Origin: Cyrtodaria siliqua | Lineage: Eukaryota; Mollusca; Bivalvia; Adapedonta; Hiatellidae | Length of the DNA: 64,000 bases | Assembly: GCA_037043455.1 (NCBI GenBank) | Contig: JAWPHD010010286.1 | Span: forward strand, 1 to 64,000 | Reading direction: 5' to 3' | In this document: positions 40,328 to 51,618 of the stretch, in pieces | Numbering within the stretch: the first letter of the stretch is position 1 | Layout of the letters: each line of letters starts with the position of its first letter | Notes under the pieces: generated by a model | Seen by the model: the letters and a program-made list of their open reading frames with translations, nothing else | Database searches by the model: none | What the model was told of the DNA's origin: nothing | Translations under genes and position numbers: made by a program

Positions 40328-41085
40328 GGCATTTTCGGTAGTTTTCCACGCGCAGCTTCTTTGTGCAACTTCTCTTCTAAAACTAGTGGATGGATTTTCC
40401 TACAAATTTACAGGAATGTTGCTTTTGATGTCTAGTTGTATTTTTTTAATTTTTATTTTTTTTAATTTTTTAATTTTTTGTATTATTGTCTTTATTTAAA
40501 TAAAGGCCTATTATTAGAGACATAAAATGGGAAAAATATAGCATTTTGTAAAATTCCAACGAAAATTCAAAATTTAAGCATAATGGTACGGTTCCAAAAA
40601 ACATATACATGGTGACCTATAAATTTAATTGCATATATTGTTTAAATATATGTTCAAATAAGTGCCTAGGAAGTTTGAACAAATTCTGTTATTAGGAACA
40701 TAACAAAAAAGGAAAATATACCATTTCTCTATAATTTCATACAAACTTGCCTTTTAGCATAGGGTAGGGTTTCAATTTTTTTTTCTAAACAAGCATGGGG
40801 ACCTATCATTTTTATTGCACATTTTTTTTTTATTTATGTTAAACTATGTGCTTAGAAAGTTTAAACAAATTCTATCATTGGGAACATACAAAAAAAAAAA
40901 GGAAATTCTATCATTATGGGCCAAATTGTGCATAAATTGTGGTAATGGTCTCAACAGATTTTGTAAAAAAATATAGGTTTTACATAAAGATGCCTTTTCT
41001 GTCTATATATATAACAGACTTACTGTACAAAATGTTTAAAGAAAATCTGTTGTGCAGAAAAAACTATAGAAAATGTCTTTAAAGT
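40328..41085 (+). repeat. interspersed repeat R3, short copy
   Basis: Follows the 11,750-12,730 copy closely but skips about 225 bp after TTTTACATAAAGATG, rejoining at CCTTTTCTGTCTATATATAT. Confidence 0.8.
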
Positions 41086-41655
41086 CTTTTATTTTGCAAA
41101 GAAAATCACTGGAAATGAAAAATAAGAATACAATTTATACATTTTACATCTGTATATTTGTTTTTAATCAATTTGAGGTGATTTTCTTGTTTTATAATGT
41201 ATTTTGTCAATATGCCATATACAGACAGACGTAATGACGTCATCAGTCCAAGATGGCTGCCTCCATTTATGGACAAATTGGACAATAGATTCATGAAAAT
41301 CGAGTTACTTTTAAATTAATGTTTTATATACACTTGATACATGTATATTTGTCCTGTTGAACATGAATATGCTTTCAAGAAATTTAAAATGCATTCAATC
41401 AAAGACCTTATTATTATAACAAAATTATTTTGTTTAAATGTTGTGTATTAGTTTAACCAATATTTTATTCGCAGATGTATACAATTATTATGGTTACGCA
41501 TATAATGAATTTAACAATTTGAAAAAGTGGATTCGGAAAAAAGCTTTAGCTTTTATCAATCCGTTTCCATAATTACATAATGTTATGAAACAAAGATATT
41601 CAGAAGTCTATACAATCATGAACCAATAGAAATATTAAAATAGTTTGGCTATTTG

Positions 41656-41825
41656 CTTAGTTTCTTTATTCATCATTCTTATTATTATTTGAAATTCCTT
41701 AACTTAAAGCGGCACTTAGTTTCTTTATTCATCCATTCTTATTATTATTTGAAATTCCTTAACTTAACGCCGCTTTAAGTTAAGGAATTTCAAATAATAA
41801 TAAGAATGGATGAATAAAGAAACTA
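41656..41825. repeat. direct copy plus 51-bp perfect palindrome
   Basis: A block starting CTTAGTTTCTTTATTCAT is present at 41,656-41,713 and again at 41,715-41,767. It then appears inverted at 41,775-41,825, with a 7-nt loop (CGCCGCT). The two inner arms (41,717-41,767 and 41,775-41,825) pair over 51 bp without a mismatch that I can see. Confidence 0.88.
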
Positions 41826-41829
41826 TGTA

Positions 41830-44600
41830 AATAGAGTTGAAGAAGAAAGTTTATGTGTTTTTCTCATTTTGGTCGCCCGAATATATGCATTATTTATTCG
41901 AGGTTAGTTTAGTTTTGTGCTAATAATATATTTCTATACAGCTTTGACAATTGAAATATTTGTTTCATTAGATGTGTGAGGGATGCCCTCTAAATGTTGG
42001 GTATTGCACATCCACTTGGGTTAATGTTGCATATTGCACATCCACTTGTGTGATGATTAAGTTAATTGGCACTTCCTGTTTTGGAGCATAATGATCCTTT
42101 GATCTGGTCTCTTTCTGAGTAGGTGTGATTATGTGCTGTACCATAGTCCCTTATTATTTATATTTTGTGTTTGATTGGCCAATACTCATGGTAGGAGGCG
42201 TTTCTTGACCATAGGAACAGTTGTTTTCTGTGAAAACGCTCAAACCAGTTTCATGCATACTTGTTATACTAGTGTTAATAAATACATACCTGCTGTTTTC
42301 TTCATTGCAAAGACAAGTCAGCCTTGCTGTAAGTGTGTATTTTCAATTCTTTCACAGATTTTGTAGGTACTAAATTAAGTATTAAGCTTATCTTGTAGTA
42401 TAAATGTAGTTAAATTAGTGGGAAAAAAGTGTTGAAAATATTTTATTTAAAATAGGGGGAACATAAATATTCAGCTGTTGCGATATTTTACCAATTTCTG
42501 ATTCATTCTGGCATTCAGATCAAATTTCATATTTAAAATTTGGTGACAAAACAACAACACTGACATATGATGCATTTATTTTCTGTATCCAGGAGAAACT
42601 TTTGTTTTCCATGCTTTTCCAATGAAAAAGATATATGGAGAATTATGTACTACTCCCCATGTTAGTATAAAATTACTCTGTTTATTGTTAAACAAAATGT
42701 CCTCAGACCTAACTGCCAATTATACATCACTATTTTGGTCAAGATTTTAATAAGGTTACTGATAACTTGATGCTTCAATTTTTTTCATGATACTAGTACA
42801 TGTTCTGAAGTTCATGGAGTTGTTATGAATTGGACAAGTTTGAATTTTTACCATCTGTGACACTAATATGGTACACTTAACGTGAAATAGTCCAATTGTC
42901 AATATCATACATGTGATATTTTCAGGAGGGTTACCAAGGAGATTTGATTTTTTGTCCAGGGAGATTTGACAGAAACCAGTGAGGTTTTTATACTCAAATT
43001 TTTAACGCATACTGGTAGATTTTTTTTTCTGATATAAACCTTAATAAAGGACTACAACTTATCCATGGATATACACTTCGTCCCAGAAGAACTATACTTC
43101 ACAACATACTTCTGTTTTTTTGGGCCTGGAATATTCAGACTCCAGAGATAGATCTCGTTTAGGCATTATGATTTTGCAAGTAATAACCATAATGAAGATG
43201 CTTTCCATTTTATACACAGACAAAACACTTCTCTAATCATGACAAACTCCAATCGATTAGTTGAAATTGTCATCCTTTAATTGTCCTCAATTATATTAAA
43301 ATTTTAATCCAATTAATACACCAAATATCAATCGATGCCGAATTCGCTAATTACCATCCCACTTACAGTCTGTATATTTCTATCAATCTCCCATGGACAT
43401 TACAGATATCACCGCCACGTGTCATAAACAAACAGTCCAATCATTATTTTCACACAATAAATATTAACTGACATGCTAATCCTTTTAATGACCTGCCCAG
43501 GGGCAATGTTTTCACAGATAAAGATAAGATTTTCTAAATCATTCGTAAAACTCGGTCTTTTCCAATAAATCATAGCAATTACCCAAAAGGATTAGCAATT
43601 AGTGAAATTTTGGAATACCGGGAGAAATGGAGCTCCCGGCGGGAGGCCGGGAAATTCCATGAAATCTCGGGAGAAATTTGCTCACGGCGGGAGATATCAC
43701 ATGTATGCAATATTATAAAGCTATTACAATAGCTGCTCTGAAATAGTTAAAACTGTAAAAAATAATGCGTTAACTAAGCTGTTGGGAATTTTGTCCTCGT
43801 CCATCTAGTGATTTTCTGCAAGACTGTCCGTACAATATTATCATTTATAATAGTTCGAATATAGCATGTTCATTCTTGTATAAGTTGTAAATATAAACCT
43901 GTTATAAGAATATTTTGTTCACTTTAGTTTTCTTACACATGAGGTACTAGCCCGTCAGGCATGTGACTTGCAAACATTTATCAGTGTGAACACATTTCTA
44001 CTTATCCGAGTTTTATAAGTTTAATTTGAGCGTTATTTTTAGAAAATCTGTATATTGTCACTGAACGTTACACTCTAGCTGTATGTCTAATTTAAATATT
44101 GCTCCTTCGTCCCAAATCTCATTCGAAAATGGCAAATAAAATTAAAAGCAAGTCTGTTCTGAAAGTGTGAGTCATTTCCTGATATATAAAACAAACATAA
44201 ATAGGATTCTAAATTAGTTCACACACAATGTTGGAAATTTTTGGGCCATATTTCATTTTGGCGTTTCATTTTCGTCTAATTTTTAACATACCCAACGGGC
44301 ATATGAGCTTGCAAAATTTACATGCCAGACTCAAATTTTACTGATAACGGGCTTCGGGCTACTGGCTAATTTCGAAGACTAACATTCAGTTAATATCACA
44401 GTTTGACTTAGCTGAAAAAAATTTTTCATGGTCACCTTACCCCCAAATTTCTTTTGCTAAATACTAAATGTGTTATACATTTGTTAAGGAAGTGCAAAAA
44501 ATAACACTACCGATGAGTAAAGGTAACATTGACAAGTTAGCCTACAGACCTTACAAGAGTTTACACAATTAAATCATTGTTTTATTTTTATTAGTTAATA
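41830..44600. other. long AT-rich non-coding stretch
   Basis: Only small features: a near duplication of GCACATCCACTTG(G/T)GT at 42,007-42,055, and a GC-rich patch with repeated GGCGGGAG/CGGGAG phrases at 43,618-43,695. No gene or mobile element recognised. Confidence 0.45.
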
Positions 44601-44605
44601 TTAAG

Positions 44606-44800
44606 TGTCTCCGTGGTCGAATGTTTAACGACGTTTCGTTGTAAACCTTTGCTTATCACCGCTGCGTGTTGGAATCCTACAGGGAGCTTGACTTGTGAGA
44701 AAGTGTCGATTAATATGGATGGCTGGAGGTGTACACTGTACTGGTTCTACCCATGAAAAGTGGGTGGTCTGCCTCCACCACCAAAAATCGACCGTCATAC
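44606..44800 (+). repeat. tRNA-derived SINE, plus-strand copy
   Basis: TCTCCGTGGTCGAATGTTTA and GTTGGAATCC are decayed A and B boxes. The body GGGAGCTTGACTTGTGAG and GTGGGTGGTCTGCCTCCACC matches the 16.2-kb SINE. Confidence 0.78.
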
Positions 44801-45449
44801 AACCTTGCATGTGTAGGAAATGTATATATTTTTTGCAATTTTACAGATAATAAAATGTTAAGATAGTGATAAAATATCTTTATTTTATGAAAAAAATCCG
44901 CCAAATATAACGACGTTTGAGCGATGACGTAACGAAAATAAACAACGTCTAGTTAGAACTTAGAAGCACCTTACGAGGAAATTGGCGCAATAAAAAAGAA
45001 AACGTGTTTTGGCTGTGTTTTTTTCTTAAATAAATGGTAATAACTTTGAAGTATGGCGAATTCGTTATTAGGACTAATAACTAATAATGTACAGAGCAAC
45101 AGATAAGCTTTTGAAGGTAATTGGGTATTACCCCATAGTTTTGGTTTTAATTGGGTATCGGCCAAATTCAATTGTGTACTATGGAGAAACGTCCATTGTC
45201 AATGGGGTATTACCCCTGAAGCCTTCCATTTTTAGTTCAATTGGGTTTTCACGTATATGAATCACATTTTGTATATATATGTGTATGGAAATTGGCAAGA
45301 ACATTGCTATTTTATAGGCAGTTGGTATAAATTCTGTTGTTATACAATGTTTTAACAACATTTGGTCTTCCTTTGTGACATAAACTATGTCAGATTCTGT
45401 GTCATCACAACATTCAGTTTCATCAGTTGCTATTGCTACTTTTGTTTTT
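44801..45449. other. stretch with GGGTATTACCCC phrases
   Basis: GGGTATTACCCC(A/T) occurs near 45,122 and 45,205 with ATTGGGTAT between, a weak dispersed or palindromic motif. No gene. Confidence 0.35.
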
Positions 45450-45995
45450 AGCTCTACTGATCAGAGATCATAATTATGCCGTGGTGCGGTGTCCGTCGTC
45501 CGTCTGTCCGCCTGTAAACTTTTTTGTAGCGACTACTCCTCTGAAACTACTGAATGGGTTTTCATGAAACTATACAGAAATGTTGCCCATGAAGTCTAGT
45601 TGATCCTAGCAAAAATTCACGTTGATGTGAAATCCAAGATGCCCACCAAATCTAAAAATATATTTTCAAAAAACAAGTTTGTAGCGAGTACTTCTTGAAA
45701 ACTATAAGTGATATTGATATGCGTCTTTTCCTGAAATGATCAGTATGACATGATGTTGGTCCTTGTCGAATATCTTTTTGATTCGACTTTAAACATGGCT
45801 GCCAGCAGCCATCTTTGTTTACATAGAGTTATTTAGTAAAAACTTGTAGCGACTACTTCTCTAAAACTACTCGACGGATTTCCATGAAACTTCACAGGAA
45901 TGTTGCAGTTGATGTCTAAATGGTCCTAGCAACATTTCAGGTTGGTCGGAAATTCAAGATGGCCGCCATAGCGAAAAATAGATTTTCAAAAACTT
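45450..45995 (+). repeat. R6 copy interrupted by the L1-like element, left part
   Basis: Starts TTTTTAGCTCTACTGATCAG and proceeds through two units, ending in GATTTTCAAAAACTT where the L1-like element begins. It resumes at 48,893. Confidence 0.82.
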
Positions 45996-46251
45996 TTTTT
46001 AACATTTTATTTGAATATCAAGTGTACAAACATTTATATACCATACATATATAGATGCATTATAGTCTACCTGCTCCTATAGTAAATTATAACTTCAGTA
46101 AATATGTGGAATGGATTTAACTTCCTTCCAGTTGTAAATAAAAGCAGTAGAACTAATGTATCACAAACATTTTACACAGCTTATATCACAACATATTTTG
46201 AACTGCATTCCACCTTGATTTAATTGCATTAGATTTGTATAAGGGGTACAT

Positions 46252-46735
46252 ATACACTTCTCAAAACTGCTAACTACACCGCTCACGTTTTGGGTTATAT
46301 ATATCGATGGGTTGAATGTTTTTCAATAAAATAAAAAGGAAATACCAATTCAATCATTTTTACATCATTTCATTTTATTTTTTTCATGGGCAATGCTAGA
46401 ACTAAACCACAAAAAGCAATTACAAACAACCCATGTAAACACTAAAGTCACACTTTTCCCATATCTACATGTAGATATGGGAAAAGTGTGACTTTAGTGT
46501 TTACATGGGTCGTTTGTAGTAGATATGGGAAAAGTGTGACTTTAGTGTTTACATGGGTTGTTTGTAATTGCTTTTTGTGGTTTAGTTCTAGCATTGCCCA
46601 TGAAAAAAATAAAATGAAATGATGTAAAAATGATTGAATTGGTATTTCCTTTTTATTTTATTGAAAAACATTCAACCCATCGATATATATAACCCAAAAC
46701 GTGAGCGGTGTAGTTAGCAGTTTTGAGAAGTGTAT
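46252..46735. repeat. 215-bp perfect inverted repeat with 54-bp centre
   Basis: Left arm 46,252-46,466 and right arm 46,521-46,735 are, as far as I can read, exact reverse complements. The centre (46,467-46,520) contains a third, short copy of the arm end (AGATATGGGAAAAGTGTGAC and onwards, 46,473-46,519) with one change. The right arm is the 3' end of the L1-like ORF2 and its UTR. Confidence 0.92.
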
Positions 46736-47268
46736 GTGGAGAATAGTTCCATAGCTCTGTAACTTTTCACTTGTTCTAAAAATATTGTATAGTTAGGTAG
46801 ACATTTTCTCAGTTTGCAAGAATAGACATACTTCTTATAGATAAGCACAACTAAATACAAAATATAATCAATATCTGTTGAGCATGGTGTGCCAAGAAAA
46901 ATGGACTCCGGTTTTAATTCTATTGAAATATTGCATTTTTCAAATAAATCACTAAACAACTTTATTAATATATTTTTGGCTGATATACATTCATAAAATA
47001 AATGCAACAATGTTTCTTTGGAATTATTACAAAATGTGCAAAGTTCAGTTTCAGACATTCCACATTTATATAATCTTGCATTTGTGAAAATAATTCGATG
47101 ACTAATATTAAATTGTAAGGATTGAAGATATGAGTCATCTGTTATACGGAAAGGTTGCGTATATAGAATTGCCCAATCCTCACTAGTCAATGCGCATTCC
47201 AAATCTGCTTGCCATTTCATTTGAGAATAATTTGGAATTTCAACTACTGACTTAAAATTTCGACACAT
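46714..47268 (-). pseudogene. L1-like ORF2 C-terminal fragment
   Basis: 184 codons still open. The motif CGMSETELCTFC with ETLLHLFYEC is the Cys/His region found after RT in L1/Tx1-type ORF2 proteins. The N-terminal RT part is cut off by a deletion, so this is a relic. Its last codons lie in the inverted repeat. Confidence 0.82.
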
Positions 47269-47389
47269 ATTATAAATAGATATGGCGATAAAGGGTCTCC
47301 CTGACGTACACCACGCTGTATAGAAAAATAATCGGTACAGTGAACATTATTTAATATACAACTCTCAATGTTATTGTACAACGTTTTAA

Positions 47390-47736
47390 AGGGGGTACAT
47401 CAGGATTTTTCTAGAAACATCTTAAATTATAAAAATGTTCCATTTCATGATAAAACACTTATATCAATCAAAATATGCTGTTAGAACCATTTTGTTAATG
47501 TCTAAACTTTGAATACACCATATAGCTAGAACGGAATCTGACGTAAAATTCTGAAATTAACCATGGTGCGTCACCTAGGATAGCACATATTACTGTGCTG
47601 AATCAATTTCTTTGCAAAACAAGGATCATTTTTAGGCTCATTCGTTATGTTTTGGCCATGTAGAATAGAAAATGTTAATATTTGTCAATTTTAAGTCGGA
47701 CACGTAGACCCCCATGAAAAGCCTGATGTACTCCCT
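47390..47736. mobile_element. TTAA-flanked MITE (family M2) nested in the L1-like element
   Basis: 347 bp, ends AGGGGGTACATCAGGATTTT and AAAAGCCTGATGTACTCCCT (near-perfect inverted). TTAA lies at 47,386-47,389 and 47,737-47,740. The RT reading frame continues on both sides when the element and one TTAA are discounted, which confirms the borders. Confidence 0.85.
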
Positions 47737-47802
47737 TTAAACCACTGAAGTATGGAATCCCCAAAATTGAAGAAGCGTTATGCTTTTTCTATAAAACCAC
47801 AT

Positions 47803-48560
47803 TCAAGAGAATCGAAAGTCTAATAAAACTAGAATACCCGATACATCTAATTCTTCACATTTCTCAATAATGTCAAATATAAATCTAGTTAATTCTCCAA
47901 TATGTCTACCTTTCAAAAATCCCGATTGACTTTCTGAAATAATTTTTGGAAGGATTGTCTTCAGGCGGCATGCAATAGCTGATGAAGCAATTTTAGTATC
48001 TACATTTAGTAACGAGATAGGTCTCCAGTTTTTTAGATAAAATTTAGATTTTCCCTCTTTTGGTAAGCACGTAATTAATGACACCTTGTTTTTGAGTTAC
48101 AGATAATGATTCAGAATTATAGCCAAAATTAAGTGATTTAATGAGGTAGTTTCCAATATCTTTCCAGAAAAATTTATAAATTCCACTGAAAAACCATCTG
48201 ACCCTGGAGATTTATTATTTTTCATATTTCTAAGACATTTTAAGCATTCTTGTGCAGATAGGTCCCCTTCAAGGAGTTCTCGATCTTCATCAGTAAGTTT
48301 ATTTAGAAATGGGTTATTTCCAACAAAAAACTCATTTTCAAATTGTGGCTCCCCATGTATTTTTGATTTTTACAGATCATCGTAAAACCTTTTCTGTTCC
48401 GTCAAAATCTCTTTTATATTACTTGTTTCTATTCCGTCTTGTTTAATTAATTTTGGTATAATTTTTTCTGTATATTGCCTTTTCTCTAAATTACAAAAAT
48501 ATTTAGTAGATTTTTCACCTTCTACTTTCCATTTTGCTTTTGTTCTTAGAATAATACCTT
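47803..48560 (-). pseudogene. L1-like ORF2 reverse-transcriptase fragments
   Basis: The frame 47,803-48,084 reads ITCLPKEGKSKFYLKNWRPI then SLLNVD and SGFLKGRHIGELTRFIFD, RT blocks 1-2a of the L1 group. Upstream text in other frames (LLEGDLSAQECLKCLKNMK, NNKSPGSDG) precedes it. Frame shifts separate the blocks. Confidence 0.8.
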
Positions 48561-48561
48561 T

Positions 48562-48640
48562 AATTATAAGATAAGATAAGATAAGAGACTTTATTTAAAG
48601 AGGGTGACATATTTAGTTTTAAACTAATCTTCCACATGGC
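48562..48640 (-). repeat. non-LTR 3' tail with (TCTTA)n
   Basis: Minus strand: TGTCACCCTCTTTAAATAAA then GTCTCTTATCTTATCTTATC. A poly(A)-like AATAAAG followed by a pentamer tail is typical of CR1/L2-type 3' ends. It interrupts the L1-like ORF2. Confidence 0.55.
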
Positions 48641-48892
48641 CCTCAATTTCGTTCATCTCTTATAGTTTTAAGTCGTACTGTTAACATTTCGATTTCGTTT
48701 TTGACTGAAAAGTCCCCATTATCTAATATTAAATAGAATGACCTTAATTTATTTTCAGTTTCCTGTAGTTCATTATCTTTTTTCTTTTTAACATATGAAG
48801 CATACGAAATGGTTTTCCCTCTAATCATTAATTTTAAGGTTTCCCAAAATAGTTGGTCATCTATACTTAATGACCTGTTAATATTATCAAAA

Positions 48893-49047
48893 ACTTGTCG
48901 AAAATCTTTTTGATTCGACGTTAAACATGGCTGCCAGCGGCCAGCTTTGTTTACATAGAGTTATAGAATGAAAACTTGTAGCGACTACCTCTGAAACTAC
49001 TTGACGGATTTTCATGAAACTTCACACGAATGTTGCTCTTGATGTCT
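48893..49047 (+). repeat. R6 copy, right part after the L1-like element
   Basis: CTTGTCGAAAATCTTTTTGA to CACGAATGTTGCTCTTGATG. Compared with intact R6 units, roughly 100 bp is missing at the insertion point. Confidence 0.78.
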
Positions 49048-49344
49048 TATAAACAATTGGGTATTTCTGATTTCTTTGGAGTTTTTGTAGGCATTGTTTT
49101 CATTTTAATTGCGTTTTCTATGATTTTTTAATTGGTTTTTTACACAAATACGCTGCTTATCTGTTGCTCTGTATGTATTAAATATAATGTATATACAGTC
49201 ATTATTTTTTTGAGATTGGGATTTTTTTTTCAATAATTCTGGGAAAAACGACACTATTTTGCATCAATTGGGAACAGGTCGATTTTTCGGCCCCGTGGGA
49301 CACCTAGAAAAAGCCTTGTAGATTAATTTTTTGTTTATTATTGT

Positions 49345-49545
49345 AGACTTTCAGTAGGGTAAGTGTGAGGTTTGGTTCACCCTAGATCCTGATTTAAACC
49401 CCAGCCTGACCGTTTCAAGGCTGTAGCCCTATTGTGTTTGTGATGTCTTATTTTGCCTTTTATTCATCGTTAAAGGTTTTCTTTGTTTCTGTGTGTGTTT
49501 GTGGGTGACTGTCGTCCATGAATGCTACTTTCTTCAAAACACACT
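49345..49545 (+). repeat. R1 repeat copy
   Basis: GTGTGAGGTTTGGTTCACCC ... CTGACCGTTTCAAGGCTGTA ... GTGATGTCTTATTTTGCC parallels 790-985. Confidence 0.7.
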
Positions 49546-49890
49546 TGTAACAACAACAGCAGAACATACATTTCAGTAGCATTCTCTTCATTAAAACACA
49601 TACTCTGTGAACAACAGCACATGCAATATAACAGTCAGTGGCATAGAACAGATATGTTTTACTTATAATATATCATTATATATCAGCACACCAACAGAAC
49701 ACATGCATTATGTTAATTTTTTTAACCATAAAAACACATAAACCTTTAATAACGCTAAAGCAGTGCAAGTAAAAATTGTGAGTCACTGGCCCAAAATGAA
49801 CATTGGAGGCCCAAATAATTTTTAACTTTTTATGTCAACAAAGTAAAGAAAAATGAGAATAAACAGGTAGAACATTTTATTTTTTGGTCC
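49546..49890. other. stretch with no supported feature
   Basis: AT-rich; an imprecise duplication of ACAACAGCA(G/C)A(A)CAT phrases near 49,552 and 49,610. Confidence 0.35.
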
Positions 49891-49894
49891 ATTA

Positions 49895-50035
49895 TTCTTC
49901 AATAAGTCCTTCCCGGCACATAGCCCGCCACACCCCCGCCTCACTGCTGTATTCCTCATCATCAGAATAATCAGATTCAGTGTGACTGTCATCACAGCCC
50001 AAAGGCAATACAGTCTCAGAGATGGTAACAACATT
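49895..50035 (-). CDS. possible terminal exon with acidic tail
   Basis: On the minus strand the text ends SDYSDDEEYSSEAGVWRAMC then REGLIEE and stop. Composition is protein-like and a CTCTGAG acceptor-like site lies near 50,010. No partner exon, so this may also be chance or a decayed gene. Confidence 0.2.
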
Positions 50036-50049
50036 CTCCAAAAAACAAA

Positions 50050-51463
50050 AAAAAACTAAGTCCAACCTTAAAAAAAAAATGGGCAGCACTTCCCCTAAAA
50101 ATTGGGTTTTTACCCCCAGTCCCTTGACCCAAGACCAACAGAGAGGATAGAGAGAGAAAAATAGAGATGTGTGGGACAGATTCATTTATAAAGACATGAA
50201 CCATACACATCTCTAGCCTACATAGAAAAAGTATAAAGTAGAATAATACAAACCTTAAGCAATTTTGTAATCCAGAAACATATTCAAAAAACTACAGCAA
50301 AATGTTATCATCTCACTGCTGTGCTGGTATTTGCATGCTGTCATAAAGTTCTGATTCCTTCAAATTGACGGATACAGGGATCGGAACCTATTCCCCCTTT
50401 TTGGAACTATGAGTATATTTTCTTTATAAGTACTTTAATAAATGCAGAAAATTGGACTCCGATAATACTAATAGACTTGGACCCCCTCACCCCCCCTCTT
50501 TCAAATTGCTGAATCCGCCGCTGATTTTAAGCAGACTTGACGCACAATCGAAATTACCGACTAGCATCGTATGTCGACATTTATGATTAACAGAAAAAAT
50601 ACTTACTTCGCATACTTTGACTGCTTTTTAAAGTCCGCAGCGTTAGTGCGTTTAAGAAATGACCATGCGTCTTGCATTTTCTTTGACTTTACACAGTTAT
50701 CATATGTTACATGCACTTTCATTGGTTCAATAGTTTATTTGAACCAATCGCTGCGTTCGTAACTAACAAGTCGCAAGAGAAATAAAGAGTTGTCTACCTT
50801 TTACCAAGTGACGACGGTAGTTGACAGTTCTCCGAAAATAATTGATTAAAATGATTTTTTTTTACTGATTTTGGGCAGTCGTCCAGACGTTTTTTGTTGG
50901 GCCAGTGACAACTTTACTTTGAACAACTTTTGGTCGCCCAGACAAGGTATTAATCGCCATTGGCGAGTGGGCGACTGGCCGTTTCACCCACTGTAAAGCT
51001 TCTTCAAGTGTTTTCATAGAATTGCAATTTGACTTCAAACATGAAGTTCAAAAATGAAGTATGTTCATCAGTATGCTTCCTTACCGTAATCTTTTGGTTG
51101 GTCAACTAATCGTTGGTCACATATACGTGTGAGAAAAGCCGCAGTAAGACAAGGAATGTGTGGAAATTAATTTACTCCACTCATTTCATATTCTCACATG
51201 TATTATAAATTTGAAACCAGTTGGTAAAAGTGTGACTGCAAGAGTGATATAACATGCAAAATGTACAAAAGAGCCAAATACTGTGTTTTACCTGTCTAGC
51301 AAGAAATTGTGTATGAGATGCAGAAAACCTGCGTCCGGGAAAACCCTGTGTCAAGGTAACACCACAATTGATCATAGAAGAGAAGTAGATATCAGATATT
51401 TTTGGGGATTTCTGGTCTGATTTTTTTTTATGATTTCTGGTGATTTAATGCTAATTTCTACAG
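50050..51463. other. upstream region of the BEN gene
   Basis: Includes the repeat-like TGAATCCGCCGCTGA (50,510), a segment with ATTGGCGAGTGGGCGACTGG (50,950), and AT-rich DNA. A transcription start and any 5' non-coding exon of the BEN gene should lie here or further upstream, but no TATA or clear promoter is visible. Confidence 0.35.
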
Positions 51464-51470
51464 TTTCAGC

Positions 51471-51618
51471 ATGGCTTTTTCATTGATCCTGTTTGATGCG
51501 GATGGTTGTACTGCTGTAATGAAGTCGTGCAGTATTGCTGAAAGTGTGAACAAGTCTCAACAGTACACCATAAAATTTGAAGCTAAAAAGCACCTCATAG
51601 AGATACTAGAAATAACTG
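51471..51618 (+). CDS. BEN gene exon 1 (start)
   Basis: Encodes MAFSLILFDADGCTAVMKSC ... KHLIEILEIT plus the first base of a Gly codon; donor CTG then GTGAGT. This with exon 2 resembles the short N-terminal module (hydrophobic strand, KxxxxW/L, ending TG(S/T)K) often seen in invertebrate BEN proteins. Confidence 0.82.

Larger units (their letters stand above)
45996..48896 (-). mobile_element. 5'-truncated L1-like non-LTR retrotransposon
   Basis: Read on the minus strand, fragments of ORF2 appear in order: linker (TISYASYVKKKKD, 48.8 kb), reverse-transcriptase motifs (SPGSDGFS near 48.2 kb, LKNWRPISLLNVD near 48.0 kb, GVRQGDPLSPYL near 47.3 kb), then the C-terminal Cys/His region. The 3' end near 45,996 has AATAAAATGTTAAAAAAAG, a poly(A) signal and tail. 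The catalytic FADD region is missing, as the text jumps from SPYL to the C-terminal domain near 47,275. TCAAAAACTT occurs at both edges. Confidence 0.85.

Noticed and set aside
24748..51618. MASSASSNQ exon as exon 1 of the BEN gene
   Set aside because: It ends in phase 0, whereas the acceptor next to the BEN ATG would need another phase; the BEN ATG already serves as start.
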